A stretch of 64,000 nucleotides of DNA, from contig NZ_AULB01000011.1 of assembly GCF_000425065.1 (NCBI RefSeq), forward strand, positions 62,001 through 126,000, given 5' to 3'. Below the pieces are notes generated by a model, which did not search any database, was not told where the DNA came from, and worked only from the letters and a program-made list of their open reading frames with translations. Each line of letters opens with the position of its first letter. The first letter of the stretch is position 1. Position numbers and translations under genes: made by a program. This document shows positions 1-8,766 of this stretch, piece after piece. Source of the stretch: Actinomadura rifamycini DSM 43936 (GTDB taxonomy: Bacteria > Actinomycetota > Actinomycetes > Streptosporangiales > Streptosporangiaceae).

Positions 1-239
1 TCGGCGAGCTGGAGGCGTCCGCGATGGAGCTGGCCGGGCAGATCGCGCAGATGCACCCGTTCGCGCTGCGGCAGGCGAAGCGGGCCGTCAACCAGACCCT
101 GGACGTGCAGGGCTTCTACGCCGCGATCCAGTCGGTGTTCGACACCCACCAGACCGGGCACGGCAACGCCCTCAGCGTCGACGGCTACCCCGTCCTGATG
201 AAGCTCGACGGCATGAAGGACAAGCTCAAGTCGCAGTGA
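1..239 (+). CDS. Enoyl-CoA hydratase/isomerase, C-terminal part (partial)
   Basis: Only the last 78 or so codons are inside the window; the reading frame is open from base 3 with no start visible. The tail contains the helix FALRQAKRAVNQ followed by a segment resembling the C-terminal helices of crotonase-fold proteins, which complete the trimer and cap the CoA pocket in that family. The active-site region lies outside the window, so the exact reaction cannot be told. A strong hairpin follows the stop codon, so this gene ends its transcription unit. Confidence 0.6.
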   Translation, partial: GELEASAMELAGQIAQMHPFALRQAKRAVNQTLDVQGFYAAIQSVFDTHQTGHGNALSVDGYPVLMKLDGMKDKLKSQ

Positions 240-255
240 CACCCCCGAGCGCGCG

Positions 256-300
256 AACGCGGTGGCGGCCGTCCCGGGGAGGGGCGGCCGCCACCGCGTT
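256..300. terminator. Hairpin terminator between convergent genes
   Basis: A perfect 16-bp stem (256-271 with 285-300) encloses a 13-base loop, between the crotonase stop at 239 and the stop of the minus-strand gene at 314. GC-rich hairpins without a T-run are usual in high-GC actinomycetes, and this one could serve both strands. Confidence 0.7.
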
Positions 301-313
301 CACCGGTTCCGGG

Positions 314-862
314 TCAGGTCTCCGCGCCGAAGGCCGCGTCGAAGCCCTCGTCGGACATGCCCTCGTCCAGCGGCAGCCGGAAGGTGTTGAAGACCATGGC
401 GAGGAGCCCGTAGGTGCCCACCGTGAAGACCAGGTCCATGAGCCGCCGGTCGTCGCCCAGCTCGGCCGCGATCTTCCGGTAGGTCTCGTCGGTGAGGTCG
501 GCCCGCTCGTCCAGCTCGTCCACGACCCGGTTCAGCAGCGTGGGCGCGCCGGAGCGCACCTCCTCGATCTCCGCCTCGGTGACGCCGGCCTCCCGGGCGA
601 TCACCACGTGCTGCGCCCACTCGTAGCGGCAGCGGCGGCGCCACGCGATCCGCAGGACGGCCAGCTCGCGGACGGTGTCCGGCAGCGACGAGCGGTTCAG
701 CGTGTACGCGTTGTACCGCATGAACGCCCGCGCGAGCGCGGGATGCCGGGCCAGCAGGTCGAGCGCGTTGTTGGGCGGCGGGAGCCGGCCCTCGCGCGGG
801 GAGAACGCCGCGACGGTCTCGGCGTCCCACATGTCGCGGGGGAGCGGCGGCAGGCGCGTCAC
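314..862 (-). CDS. Carboxymuconolactone decarboxylase/AhpD-fold family protein
   Basis: This 182-residue protein has the all-helical AhpD-like fold of PF02627: the region around residues 60-95 holds a conserved VRELAVLRIAW segment and RYEWAQHVVIAREAG, in which a Glu and a His sit where the family places its proton-relay residues. The redox CxxC pair of true AhpD proteins is absent, so a decarboxylase, isomerase or lyase-like role is more likely than peroxidase. It is the last gene of a three-gene minus-strand unit and its ATG overlaps the upstream SDR stop by four bases, implying translational coupling. The substrate is unknown. Confidence 0.75.
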   Translation of the reverse strand: MTRLPPLPRDMWDAETVAAFSPREGRLPPPNNALDLLARHPALARAFMRYNAYTLNRSSLPDTVRELAVLRIAWRRRCRYEWAQHVVIAREAGVTEAEIEEVRSGAPTLLNRVVDELDERADLTDETYRKIAAELGDDRRLMDLVFTVGTYGLLAMVFNTFRLPLDEGMSDEGFDAAFGAET

Positions 863-1599
863 GTGTTCCGCCCCCCGTTCACGCCCACGATCTGCCCGGT
901 GATGTAGCCGGCCTCCTCGGAGACGAGGAACGCGCAGGTCGCGGCGATGTCCTCCGGACGCCCGACGCGGCGGACGGGCGTGCGCGCGATGTGCTCTTCG
1001 ACGGTCCCGCCGAGCAGGCCGCGGCCCTCGGCCTTGCGCAGCATCGGGGTGTCGATGAAGCCGGGCGGCACCGCGTTGACGGTGATCCCGGCCGGGCCCA
1101 GCTCCAGCGCGAGCGCCTTGGTGAGGCCGTTGACGGCCGACTTCGCCGACACGTAGTGCGCCATGTACTGCTGGCCGGAGTGGGCGCTGGACGAGGAGAT
1201 GTTGACGATCCGCCCCCAGCCGGCCTCCGTCATGTCGGGCAGGACGGCCTGCACGCAGTGGAAGACCCCGTTGAGGTTCACGTCGATGACGCGCCGCCAG
1301 GACTCGAACGACAGGTCGGCGAACCGCTTGAAGCCGTCCAGCCCGGCGGCGTTGACGAGCACGGTCACCGGGCCGAAGTGCTCCCGGACGGCGGCGAGCG
1401 CCTTGTCGACCTGCGCCCGGTCGGTCACGTCGGCGGCCTGCCCGAAGGCGGCGGTGGCCGGGTTCAGGTCCAGCGCGGCGACGTTGTAGCCGTCGGCGGC
1501 CAGCCGCTCGCAGACGGCCTTGCCGATGCCGGACCCGCCGCCGGTGACCACGGCGGTCCTCCCGGCGCCCCGGCCCGCGCCCTGCTCCGGGGCGCTCAC
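859..1599 (-). CDS. Short-chain dehydrogenase/reductase
   Basis: A classical SDR of 246 residues. The nucleotide motif TGGGSGIG is at 19-26, an NAAG motif lies near 85, and a YVSAK (YxxxK) catalytic motif follows the conserved Ser in the NISSSSAHSG strand. The GTG start was chosen because it overlaps the TauD stop codon by four bases (GTGA) and begins just before the Rossmann strand; the longer open frame upstream is antisense shadow. It probably oxidises a hydroxyacyl-CoA or cyclic alcohol with NAD(P). The sequence does not show which. Confidence 0.85.
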   Translation of the reverse strand: MSAPEQGAGRGAGRTAVVTGGGSGIGKAVCERLAADGYNVAALDLNPATAAFGQAADVTDRAQVDKALAAVREHFGPVTVLVNAAGLDGFKRFADLSFESWRRVIDVNLNGVFHCVQAVLPDMTEAGWGRIVNISSSSAHSGQQYMAHYVSAKSAVNGLTKALALELGPAGITVNAVPPGFIDTPMLRKAEGRGLLGGTVEEHIARTPVRRVGRPEDIAATCAFLVSEEAGYITGQIVGVNGGRNT

Positions 1600-2402
1600 G
1601 CGAACGCCTCGTCGCCGACGATCGTGGTGCGGTGCAGCGTCCGCTCCGAGGACGGGTCGTAGGGCAGGGCGCGGTGCAGCATGCCGGTGTTGTCCCACAT
1701 GACGAAGTCGCCGACCTCCCACTCGTGCGTGTAGCGGAACCGCTCCCGGGTGGACCAGTCGAGCAGTTCCTCCAGGATCTCCGTGCTCTCGTCCGGGTCG
1801 ATGCCGACGATGCGGTCGGCCGTCGCGCCGATCACGAGCGAGCGGCGGCCGTCCCGCCGCTTCCAGACCAGCGGCGTCTCCTGCGCGGGGACGCGGCGCC
1901 AGGACGCCGGCTCCTTCTCGGTGGGCTCGGGGTTCGCCCGCCGCTGCGCCGCCTCGAAGCTGTGCACCACCCGCAGGCCGTCGTAGCGTTCGCGCTGCTT
2001 CTCGGGGAGGTTCTCGTAGGCCGCGTAGGTGCTGGCGAACTGCGTGCCGCCGCCGGTCATGGCCACGTGCCGGGCGGTCAGCGCCGTCGTCCTGACCGGG
2101 GTCGGGTCGGTCGTCCCGTCCAGGTGCCAGTGGAAGGTGCCCTTGAGGTACTCGGCGGTGGGGTTCCTGGACGGGTCGAGCGACACCGTGAAGATCTCCC
2201 GGCCGCGCAGCGACACGACCCGTCCCAGCTTGCGGCAGAACGCGAGCTGGGCTTCGTCGTCCAGGTGCAGGCCGCGGACGAGCAGCACGCCGCGCCACCT
2301 GAGCGCCTCGTCGCAGCGGCCGACCAGCGCGTCGTCGAGCAGGTCGCCGACGCCCGTGACCTGCACGCCGAGGTGCGGGCTGAGCGCCCGGGTCTCGATC
2401 AT
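1596..2402 (-). CDS. TauD/TfdA-family Fe(II)/2-oxoglutarate dioxygenase
   Basis: The 268-residue protein shows the facial-triad motif: H93-x-D95 in the stretch WHLDGTTDP and the distal H243 in WDNTGMLH, with Arg residues 11 and 15 positions later that can hold 2-oxoglutarate. Members hydroxylate or cleave organic acids using 2-oxoglutarate and O2. The start ATG at 2402 has a GGAAGGGAGA ribosome site on the minus strand; the upstream in-frame extension crosses the operator and is not used. It is the first gene of the TauD-SDR-CMD unit, transcribed away from the aldehyde dehydrogenase operon. The substrate is probably an intermediate of the island's pathway, which is inference. Confidence 0.85.
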   Translation of the reverse strand: MIETRALSPHLGVQVTGVGDLLDDALVGRCDEALRWRGVLLVRGLHLDDEAQLAFCRKLGRVVSLRGREIFTVSLDPSRNPTAEYLKGTFHWHLDGTTDPTPVRTTALTARHVAMTGGGTQFASTYAAYENLPEKQRERYDGLRVVHSFEAAQRRANPEPTEKEPASWRRVPAQETPLVWKRRDGRRSLVIGATADRIVGIDPDESTEILEELLDWSTRERFRYTHEWEVGDFVMWDNTGMLHRALPYDPSSERTLHRTTIVGDEAFA

Positions 2403-2422
2403 GAAAATCTCCCTTCCGAATA

Positions 2423-2439
2423 CGAGAACATTACTCTCC
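2423..2439 (-). promoter_or_regulatory. Island operator, copy 1 (degenerate)
   Basis: CGAGAACATTACTCTCC matches the palindrome YGAGAATRNNATTCTCR at most positions; both GAGAA and CTC ends are kept. It ends 21 bases before the TauD start codon. Confidence 0.6.
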
Positions 2440-2569
2440 AACGGTGAGACCGGGAAAGCCCCCTGGTCGGGGTCCCGGTGGCGGATCGTGGGGCCGCGGT
2501 GCCGGGAGTGTCGGGCGGAGTCGGTACTGGCACTCCGTTCTCGAAACTGGATGGTTGATTTGCGTGCGG

Positions 2570-2586
2570 CGAGAATGTAGTTTCCA
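2570..2586 (+). promoter_or_regulatory. Island operator, copy 2
   Basis: CGAGAATGTAGTTTCCA has a perfect left half (GAGAATG) and the variant right half GTTTCC, which is also seen at 43615. It lies 43 bases before the aldehyde dehydrogenase start, so the divergent region 2403-2629 carries one site per direction. Confidence 0.75.
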
Positions 2587-2629
2587 GCCATCAAGGAGGC
2601 AGGATGCGACTTCAGGAGGCGGGGCGAGG

Positions 2630-4066
2630 GTGAAGAACCTGCTCATCGACGGAAGGCTCGTCGAGACCGAACGGACCTATCCCTCGGTCAATCCCGCGAC
2701 CGGCGAGGAGTTCGACCGGGCCCCGGACGCCACGGCCGCCGACGCCGAGCGGGCCGTCGCGGCCGCGCGGCGCGCGTTCGACGCCACGGACTGGGCGACC
2801 GACCGGGAGTTGCGCATCCGGTGCCTCGACCAGCTCCACACGGCGCTGCTCGAGCACCGGGAGGAGCTGCGGGAACTGACGATCACCGAGGTCGGCGCGC
2901 CGCGCATGCTCACCCACGCCAACCAGCTCGACGTGCCGATCGAGATGTTCCGCTACTACGCCGACCTGCTGCGCGAGTACCCGCTGACCGAGGAGCTCCC
3001 CGACCTCGAGTCCCGCGGGCAGCGGCACCGGCGCTGGGTGGAGAAGGAGGCCGCCGGCGTCGTCGCCGCGATCATCCCGTACAACTACCCGAACCAGATC
3101 GGGTTCGCGAAGCTGGCGCCGTCCCTCGCCGCCGGCTGCACGGTGGTGCTCAAGGCCGCGCCGGACACGCCGCTCGTCACGCTGGCGCTCGGCGAGCTGA
3201 TCGCCGAGCACACCGACATCCCGCCCGGGGTCGTCAACGTCCTCAGCTCCTCCGACGCCGCGGTCGGCGAGGTGCTCACCGCCAGCCCGGACGTGGACGT
3301 CGTCACCTTCACCGGCTCGACCGCCACCGGCCGCCGGGTCATGGAGGCCGCGAGCCGCACCGTGAAGCGCGTCTTCCTCGAACTCGGCGGCAAGTCCGCG
3401 ATGATCCTGCTCGACGACGCCGACTTCGACACCGCGGCCATGTTCTCGGCCTTCATGATCTGCTCGCACGCCGGGCAGGGCTGCGCCCTCACCAGCCGCC
3501 TCCTGGTGCCGCGCGACCGGCACGACGAGATCGTCGAGAAGGTCGCGGCCAACCTCGGGCGGGTCGCGTACGGCGACCCCGGCGACCCCAAGACCTACAT
3601 GGGCCCGCTCATCAGCGAGGCCCAGCGCGACAAGGTCGACGGCATGGTCAAGCGCGCCGTCGAGGCGGGCGCGAAGCTCGTCACCGGCGGCGAGCGGGTC
3701 GACCCGGGCTTCTTCTACACGCCGACGCTGCTCGCCGGCGTCGACCCGGCCAGCGAGATCGCGCAGGAGGAGATCTTCGGACCCGTCCTCGTCGTGATCC
3801 CCTACGACGGCGACGACGACGCCGTCCGCATCGCCAACGACTCCATCTACGGGCTGTCCGGCGGGGTCCAGAGCGCCGACGAGGACCGCGCGATCGCGGT
3901 CGCGCGCCGCGTCCGCAGCGGGACGTTCAGCATCAACGGCGGCAACTACTTCGCGCCCGACGCGCCGTTCGGCGGCTACAAGCAGTCCGGGATCGGCCGC
4001 GAGATGGGCGTCGCCGGGCTCGAGGAGTTCATGGAGCGCAAGACGTTCGCCGTGGCGGCGTCGTGA
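2630..4066 (+). CDS. NAD(P)-dependent aldehyde dehydrogenase
   Basis: A full-length (478 residue) member of the aldehyde dehydrogenase superfamily. N152 in PYNYPN, the cofactor loop FTGSTATG (227-234), the general base E251 in LELGGKS and the nucleophile C285 in GQGCALTSR are all present, so it should be active in oxidising an aldehyde to its acid. The GTG start at 2630 has an AGGAGG site ten bases upstream. Its stop overlaps the following CoA-transferase start (GTGA), suggesting that the acid product is passed to CoA activation. It heads what looks like a ten-gene operon up to 13855, behind operator copy 2. The aldehyde is unknown. Confidence 0.92.
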   Translation: MKNLLIDGRLVETERTYPSVNPATGEEFDRAPDATAADAERAVAAARRAFDATDWATDRELRIRCLDQLHTALLEHREELRELTITEVGAPRMLTHANQLDVPIEMFRYYADLLREYPLTEELPDLESRGQRHRRWVEKEAAGVVAAIIPYNYPNQIGFAKLAPSLAAGCTVVLKAAPDTPLVTLALGELIAEHTDIPPGVVNVLSSSDAAVGEVLTASPDVDVVTFTGSTATGRRVMEAASRTVKRVFLELGGKSAMILLDDADFDTAAMFSAFMICSHAGQGCALTSRLLVPRDRHDEIVEKVAANLGRVAYGDPGDPKTYMGPLISEAQRDKVDGMVKRAVEAGAKLVTGGERVDPGFFYTPTLLAGVDPASEIAQEEIFGPVLVVIPYDGDDDAVRIANDSIYGLSGGVQSADEDRAIAVARRVRSGTFSINGGNYFAPDAPFGGYKQSGIGREMGVAGLEEFMERKTFAVAAS

Positions 4067-5271
4067 GCGCGCCGCTGGACGGCGTCCGCGTCGTCGAGGT
4101 CGCGATGTACGGGTTCGTCCCGTCGGCGGGCGCGGTGCTCGCCGACTGGGGCGCGGAGGTCGTCAAGATCGAGCACGCGGTCAACGGCGACCCGCAGCGC
4201 GGGCTCCGGCAGACCGGCACGATGAAGGTCGAAGGCGACCCGAACCCCAACATCGAGCACGCCAACCGCGGCAAGCGCAGCCTCGGCCTCGACATGGCCA
4301 ACCCCGAGGGCAAGGAGGTCCTGCACGAGCTGATCCGCCGCGCGGACGTCTTCCTGACCAGCTTCCTGCCCGCGGCGCGCCGCAAGCTCGGCATCGACGT
4401 GGACGACGTCCGCGCCGTCAACCCGCGCGCCGTCTACGCCCGGGGCAGCGCCCTCGGGCCGCGCGGCCGGGAGGCCGAGAAGGGCGGCTACGACATGACC
4501 GCCTTCTGGGCGCGGGCCGCCACCGCCGCCAGCATCACCCCGCCCGGCGTGGAGGGCATGATCCCCCCGCCCGCACCCGCCTACGGGGACACCGTCTCCG
4601 GCACCAACCTCGCCGGGGGCATCGCCGCGGCGCTGTTCCGCCGCGAGCGGACGGGCGAGGCGCCCGTCGTGGACGTCTCCCTGCTGGGCAGCGGCCTGTG
4701 GGCCATGGGCCACGGCGTCGCGCTGTCCCAGCACCTCGGCAAGCCGCTGGAGGCGCCCCCGACCGGCGCCCACGGCTCGCCCACGAACCCGCTGTCCGGC
4801 CTGTACCGCACCGCCGACGGCCGCCACCTGGCCTTCGTCATGCTGCAGCCGGCCCGCTTCTGGGCCGACGTGTGCCGGCACATCGACCGCCCCGACCTGG
4901 CCGACGATCCCCGCTTCGCCACCGCGGAGCTGATCGCCGCGAACACGCCGGCGGCCGTCGAGGCGCTGCGGGAGGTTCTCGCCTCCCGCACGCTGGGCGA
5001 ATGGACCGAGCGTTTCGCCACCCTCGCGGGGCCCTGGGCCCCCGTGCAGGACTCCCTGCAGGTGGGCGACGACGCGCAGATCCGCGACAACGAGTACCTC
5101 GTGCGGGCCGGTGAGCTCGAACTCGTCGCCAACCCGGTGCAGTTCGACGTCACCGCTCCGCGGCTCGGCCCCGCTCCCGAATTCGCCGCGCAGACCGAGG
5201 AGATCCTCATGGAACTCGGTCTCGACTGGGACCGCATCCTCGCCCTGAAGGCGGCGGGCGCGGTCACCTGA
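4063..5271 (+). CDS. CaiB/BaiF (type III) CoA-transferase
   Basis: This 402-residue protein opens with the family signature GVRVVEVAMYGFVPSAGAVL and WGAEVVKIEH. The position of the catalytic Asp that forms the acyl-anhydride is matched by D144 in GGYDMTAFWARA. The family moves CoA from an acyl-CoA donor to a free carboxylic acid. It starts at a GTG overlapping the aldehyde dehydrogenase stop and is followed 36 bases later by the importer's binding protein, so it likely activates either the imported acid or the dehydrogenase product. Confidence 0.88.
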   Translation: MSAPLDGVRVVEVAMYGFVPSAGAVLADWGAEVVKIEHAVNGDPQRGLRQTGTMKVEGDPNPNIEHANRGKRSLGLDMANPEGKEVLHELIRRADVFLTSFLPAARRKLGIDVDDVRAVNPRAVYARGSALGPRGREAEKGGYDMTAFWARAATAASITPPGVEGMIPPPAPAYGDTVSGTNLAGGIAAALFRRERTGEAPVVDVSLLGSGLWAMGHGVALSQHLGKPLEAPPTGAHGSPTNPLSGLYRTADGRHLAFVMLQPARFWADVCRHIDRPDLADDPRFATAELIAANTPAAVEALREVLASRTLGEWTERFATLAGPWAPVQDSLQVGDDAQIRDNEYLVRAGELELVANPVQFDVTAPRLGPAPEFAAQTEEILMELGLDWDRILALKAAGAVT

Positions 5272-5307
5272 CCATCGCATCCGGGGGTTCGGCTCCGAGG
5301 AGGAACG

Positions 5308-6687
5308 TTGAGACCCTTGATCATCGGCCTGCTGCTCGTCGCGCTGACGGGGTGCGCCGCCCGCGGCGGCACCACCGCGGCGGACGACGAGGGCGGGACA
5401 CGGGACGGCGGCGGCACGTCCGCCGCCGTCCCGAAGACCGACTTCGGCACGCTCAAGGACGTGTGCGGGCCCGGCGAGGCGAAGCCGTCCGACGCCCGGG
5501 GCGTCACCGACGGCGAGATCAAGGTCGGCGTCTTCACCGACGTCGGCTTCACCAAGAAGCCCGACATGGTGGACGCCGCCAAGGTGTTCACCGAGTGGTG
5601 CAACGCGGCCGGCGGCGTCAACGGGCGCAAGCTCGTCCCCGTCGTCCGCGACGCCAAGCTGATGGAGGTCCGGCAGCGGATGACCGAGGCGTGCGCGGAC
5701 GACTTCGCGGTCGTCGGCGGCTCCGCGGCGCTGGACGGCCAGGGCGTCGAGACCCGCCTGACGTGCCTGCTGCCCGAGTTCCCCGCCCAGTCGAGCCAGG
5801 TGCAGGCGCGCGGCGCCGACCTCCAGGCGATGGCGAACGGCGCGTCGCTCGGCTACAACGACTACGCCGGCTTCTACAACTGGCTGCTCAAGGAGAAGCA
5901 CCCGTCGTCGAAGGACGCCGTGGGCGTCATCGCCGGCGACTCGCCGGTCACCAAGATCATGGTCGCCCAGCACTCGGAGACGATCGAGGGACTCGGCGGC
6001 AAGGTCGCCTACACCGGGCTGTACCCGGCGCGCGGGGTGTCCGACTGGACGCCGTACGCCCAGGCCATGAAGGACAAGGACGTCAAGGCCCTGATGTTCC
6101 TCGGCGACTGGAACCAGCTGGCCAAGCTGCTCCAGTCGCTCACCAACATCGGCCATGAGCTCGACTGGATCGACACCACCAACAACGCCTACGGCCCCCA
6201 GTTCGTGAAGCTGGCGGGCGCGGCCCTGGAGAGCCAGCCCTCCTACGCCGACCTCAGCGGCATGCACCCGCTGGAGAAGGCGGACGACAACCCGGCGACG
6301 CGGCAGGTCCTCGACATGTTCGAGCGGTACGCGCCCGACGCGGAGGTCAACCTGCCGGTCCTGCGGTCCTTCTCCGCCTGGCTGCTGTTCGCCAAGTCGG
6401 CCGGCGCGTGCGACGAGCTGACCCGCAAGTGCGTCCTGGAGAACGCCGAGAAGGAGACCGAGTGGACGGCGGGCGGCCTGCGGGCGCCGCTGGACCTGTC
6501 CGACCCCGCCTCGCCGCCCCGGTGCTGGAACGCCGTGCAGGCGACGCCCGACGGCTGGGAGCCCGCCGACTTCCGGCCCGACGACGGCGCCTACCGGTGC
6601 GAGGAGGTCGAGCACCGGTACACGGGCGACTACCCGGCACCGCTGAAGCTCGAGGACGTCGGCAAGAGCATGGCGGATCTGCAGTAG
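5308..6687 (+). CDS. Branched-chain-type ABC transporter substrate-binding lipoprotein
   Basis: The 459-residue protein begins with a short signal peptide and a lipobox LTGC, with C16 as the lipidated cysteine, and continues as a type I periplasmic-binding fold (Peripla_BP_6/Leu-Ile-Val-binding family), with the typical IKVGVFTDVGF opening strand. The TTG start at 5308 is supported by GAGGAGGA just upstream. It would capture the substrate outside the membrane for the fused permease and two ATPases that follow. Binding proteins of this family also serve aromatic and dicarboxylic acids. Given the catabolic neighbours, a carboxylate other than an amino acid is likely. Confidence 0.88.
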   Translation: MRPLIIGLLLVALTGCAARGGTTAADDEGGTRDGGGTSAAVPKTDFGTLKDVCGPGEAKPSDARGVTDGEIKVGVFTDVGFTKKPDMVDAAKVFTEWCNAAGGVNGRKLVPVVRDAKLMEVRQRMTEACADDFAVVGGSAALDGQGVETRLTCLLPEFPAQSSQVQARGADLQAMANGASLGYNDYAGFYNWLLKEKHPSSKDAVGVIAGDSPVTKIMVAQHSETIEGLGGKVAYTGLYPARGVSDWTPYAQAMKDKDVKALMFLGDWNQLAKLLQSLTNIGHELDWIDTTNNAYGPQFVKLAGAALESQPSYADLSGMHPLEKADDNPATRQVLDMFERYAPDAEVNLPVLRSFSAWLLFAKSAGACDELTRKCVLENAEKETEWTAGGLRAPLDLSDPASPPRCWNAVQATPDGWEPADFRPDDGAYRCEEVEHRYTGDYPAPLKLEDVGKSMADLQ

Positions 6688-6702
6688 GGGCCGGCGGCGA
6701 CC

Positions 6703-8766
6703 ATGGACAAGTTCCTCACCTTCGGGATCGTCGGTCTCAGCACCGGCGGCATCTACGCCGTCATCAGCAGCGGCCTGGTCCTGACCTACACGACCACCGG
6801 CATCTTCAACTTCGCCCACGGCGCGGCGGGGATGATGGCGGCGTTCGCCTACTGGCAGCTGACCGGGGGGTGGGGCCTGCCCGTCCCGATCGCGCTCGCC
6901 CTGGTGCTGCTCGTCCTCGCCCCGCTGTTCGGCCTGCTCATCGAGCGGCTGATCATGCGTCCGGTCCAGGGCGTGGGCGAGGTCGAGCGGCTGGTCGTGA
7001 CGATCGCCCTGCTCACCGGGCTGATCGCGATGGCGCAGTGGATCTGGGACCCGAACGTCGCCCGTCCGCTCTCGCCGTTCTTCGCGGACCGGGAGGCGAT
7101 CCGGCTCGGACCGGCGACGATGACGTGGCACCAGCTCGTCACGCTGCTGGTCGCCGCCGCCGTGGCGCTCGGGCTGTACGCCTTCCTGTACGGCTCGCGC
7201 CTCGGCGTCGGGATGCGCGCGACGGTCGACGACCCGTCGCTCGCCCGGCTCAACGGCGGCGACCCCGTCGTCGCCGCGCGGGCGGCGTGGGTGCTCGGCA
7301 CGGTGCTCGCCGCCCTCGGCGGCATCCTCATCGCGCCCAGCATCCCCCTCGACGCCGCCAACCTGTCCCTGCTCATCGTCAGCGCGTACGCCGCGGCGAT
7401 CTTCGGCCGGCTGCGCAGCCTGCCGATGGCGTTCGCCGGCGCCCTGGTGGTCGGCTGCACCGAGAGCTACCTCACCGGGTACCTCCCGCAGAACGAGTAC
7501 CTCCCGGGGCTGCGGATCGCGGCGCCCGCGCTGCTGCTGTTCGTCGTCCTGCTGCTGTTCCCGAACCCGCGGGTGCGGGGCAGCGTCCGCATCACCCGGT
7601 CGCTGCCCGCCCCGACGATCCGGGGGACGCTGGTGTTCGGCGCGTGCCTGATGGTGTTCGCGGCGATCCTCGCCACGACGCTCAGCGACCCCGACGTCAT
7701 CACCTACGGGCAGATCTTCCCGATGTCGATCATCGGCCTGTCCATCGTCGTGCTGACCGGCTTCTCCGGGCAGATCTCGCTCGCCCAGCTCAGCCTGGCC
7801 GGAATCGGCGCGGTCGTCTGGGCGGGCGTCGGCGCGAGCGGCAACCCCCTCGCGCTGCTCGCCGTGGTGGCGGTCACGGCGGTCGTCGGCGCGGTGATCG
7901 CGATCCCCGCGCTGCGGCTGTCGGGCATCTACCTGGCGCTCGCGACCGCGGCGTTCGCGCTGATCCTGGACGGCTGGATCTTCACGATGCCGGTGGACTG
8001 GCTGTTCAGCGGCGGCAGCGCCGAGGTGACGCCGGTCTTCGCCGGGCAGCGCGTCCAGATGATGTTCGCGGCGGCGGTGCTCGCGGTGCTGTGCCTGCTG
8101 GTCGTGGTGCTGCGGCGCGGCTTCTTCGGGCGGCGGCTCATCGCGATGCGCGACAGCGAGGCCGCCTGCGCCACCCTGGGCGGCCGGCTGCTGGTCACCA
8201 AGGTCGCGGTGTTCGCGCTGTCGGCGGGGATCGCGGGGCTCGGCGGCGCGCTGTTCGGCATGCAGGCGCGGTCCATCACCCCGGACCACTTCACCCTCGT
8301 CACCGGCCTGCCGATCTTCCTGCTGGTGGTCATCGGCGGGATGGCGGCGGTCGGGTCCGGGGTCTTCACCGGCGTGAACCTCGCCGGGATCATGCACGCG
8401 ATCACCGCCCTGTGGCCCGGCGCGCACCACGTGTCGTCGCTGCTGGTCGGGCTCGCGGGGATCGGCATGGGCCGCCACCCCGAGGGCGTCGTCCCGCACT
8501 TCCGGGAGTCGTGGGACCCGCTGCGCCGGTTCTGGGTCCCGCTCGCCGCGGCCGTCGGCGCGCTGTGGGGGCTGCGCCTCCTGGACGTCGTCAACGGCTG
8601 GGTGCTCACGTTCGGGACGGTCGCCGCGGCGCTCGCGCTGCGCGGACTGGCCAGGCCGCGGGCGCCGGAGAGCGCGGCGGACGTCCCGCTGGAATGGCGC
8701 GGCGTGCGGCGGCCCTGGCTGCCCGCGGACCGGGAGGAGGTGCTCGATGGCCTTGCTCGAAGCTAG
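6703..8766 (+). CDS. Fused LivH-LivM ABC transporter permease
   Basis: At 687 residues this is twice the usual permease length. Residues about 1-290 match LivH (opening FGIVGLSTGGIYAVISSGLVLTY in two parts, NFAHGAAGMMAAF), and about 300-620 match LivM (LTGFSGQISLAQLSLAGIGA; ATAAFALILDGWIF). Both halves are strongly hydrophobic with many membrane helices. The single chain replaces the two-permease heterodimer of the classical Liv system. The gene follows the binding protein by 15 bases and overlaps the first ATPase gene by 20 bases, so all four transporter parts are in one unit. Confidence 0.88.
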   Translation: MDKFLTFGIVGLSTGGIYAVISSGLVLTYTTTGIFNFAHGAAGMMAAFAYWQLTGGWGLPVPIALALVLLVLAPLFGLLIERLIMRPVQGVGEVERLVVTIALLTGLIAMAQWIWDPNVARPLSPFFADREAIRLGPATMTWHQLVTLLVAAAVALGLYAFLYGSRLGVGMRATVDDPSLARLNGGDPVVAARAAWVLGTVLAALGGILIAPSIPLDAANLSLLIVSAYAAAIFGRLRSLPMAFAGALVVGCTESYLTGYLPQNEYLPGLRIAAPALLLFVVLLLFPNPRVRGSVRITRSLPAPTIRGTLVFGACLMVFAAILATTLSDPDVITYGQIFPMSIIGLSIVVLTGFSGQISLAQLSLAGIGAVVWAGVGASGNPLALLAVVAVTAVVGAVIAIPALRLSGIYLALATAAFALILDGWIFTMPVDWLFSGGSAEVTPVFAGQRVQMMFAAAVLAVLCLLVVVLRRGFFGRRLIAMRDSEAACATLGGRLLVTKVAVFALSAGIAGLGGALFGMQARSITPDHFTLVTGLPIFLLVVIGGMAAVGSGVFTGVNLAGIMHAITALWPGAHHVSSLLVGLAGIGMGRHPEGVVPHFRESWDPLRRFWVPLAAAVGALWGLRLLDVVNGWVLTFGTVAAALALRGLARPRAPESAADVPLEWRGVRRPWLPADREEVLDGLARS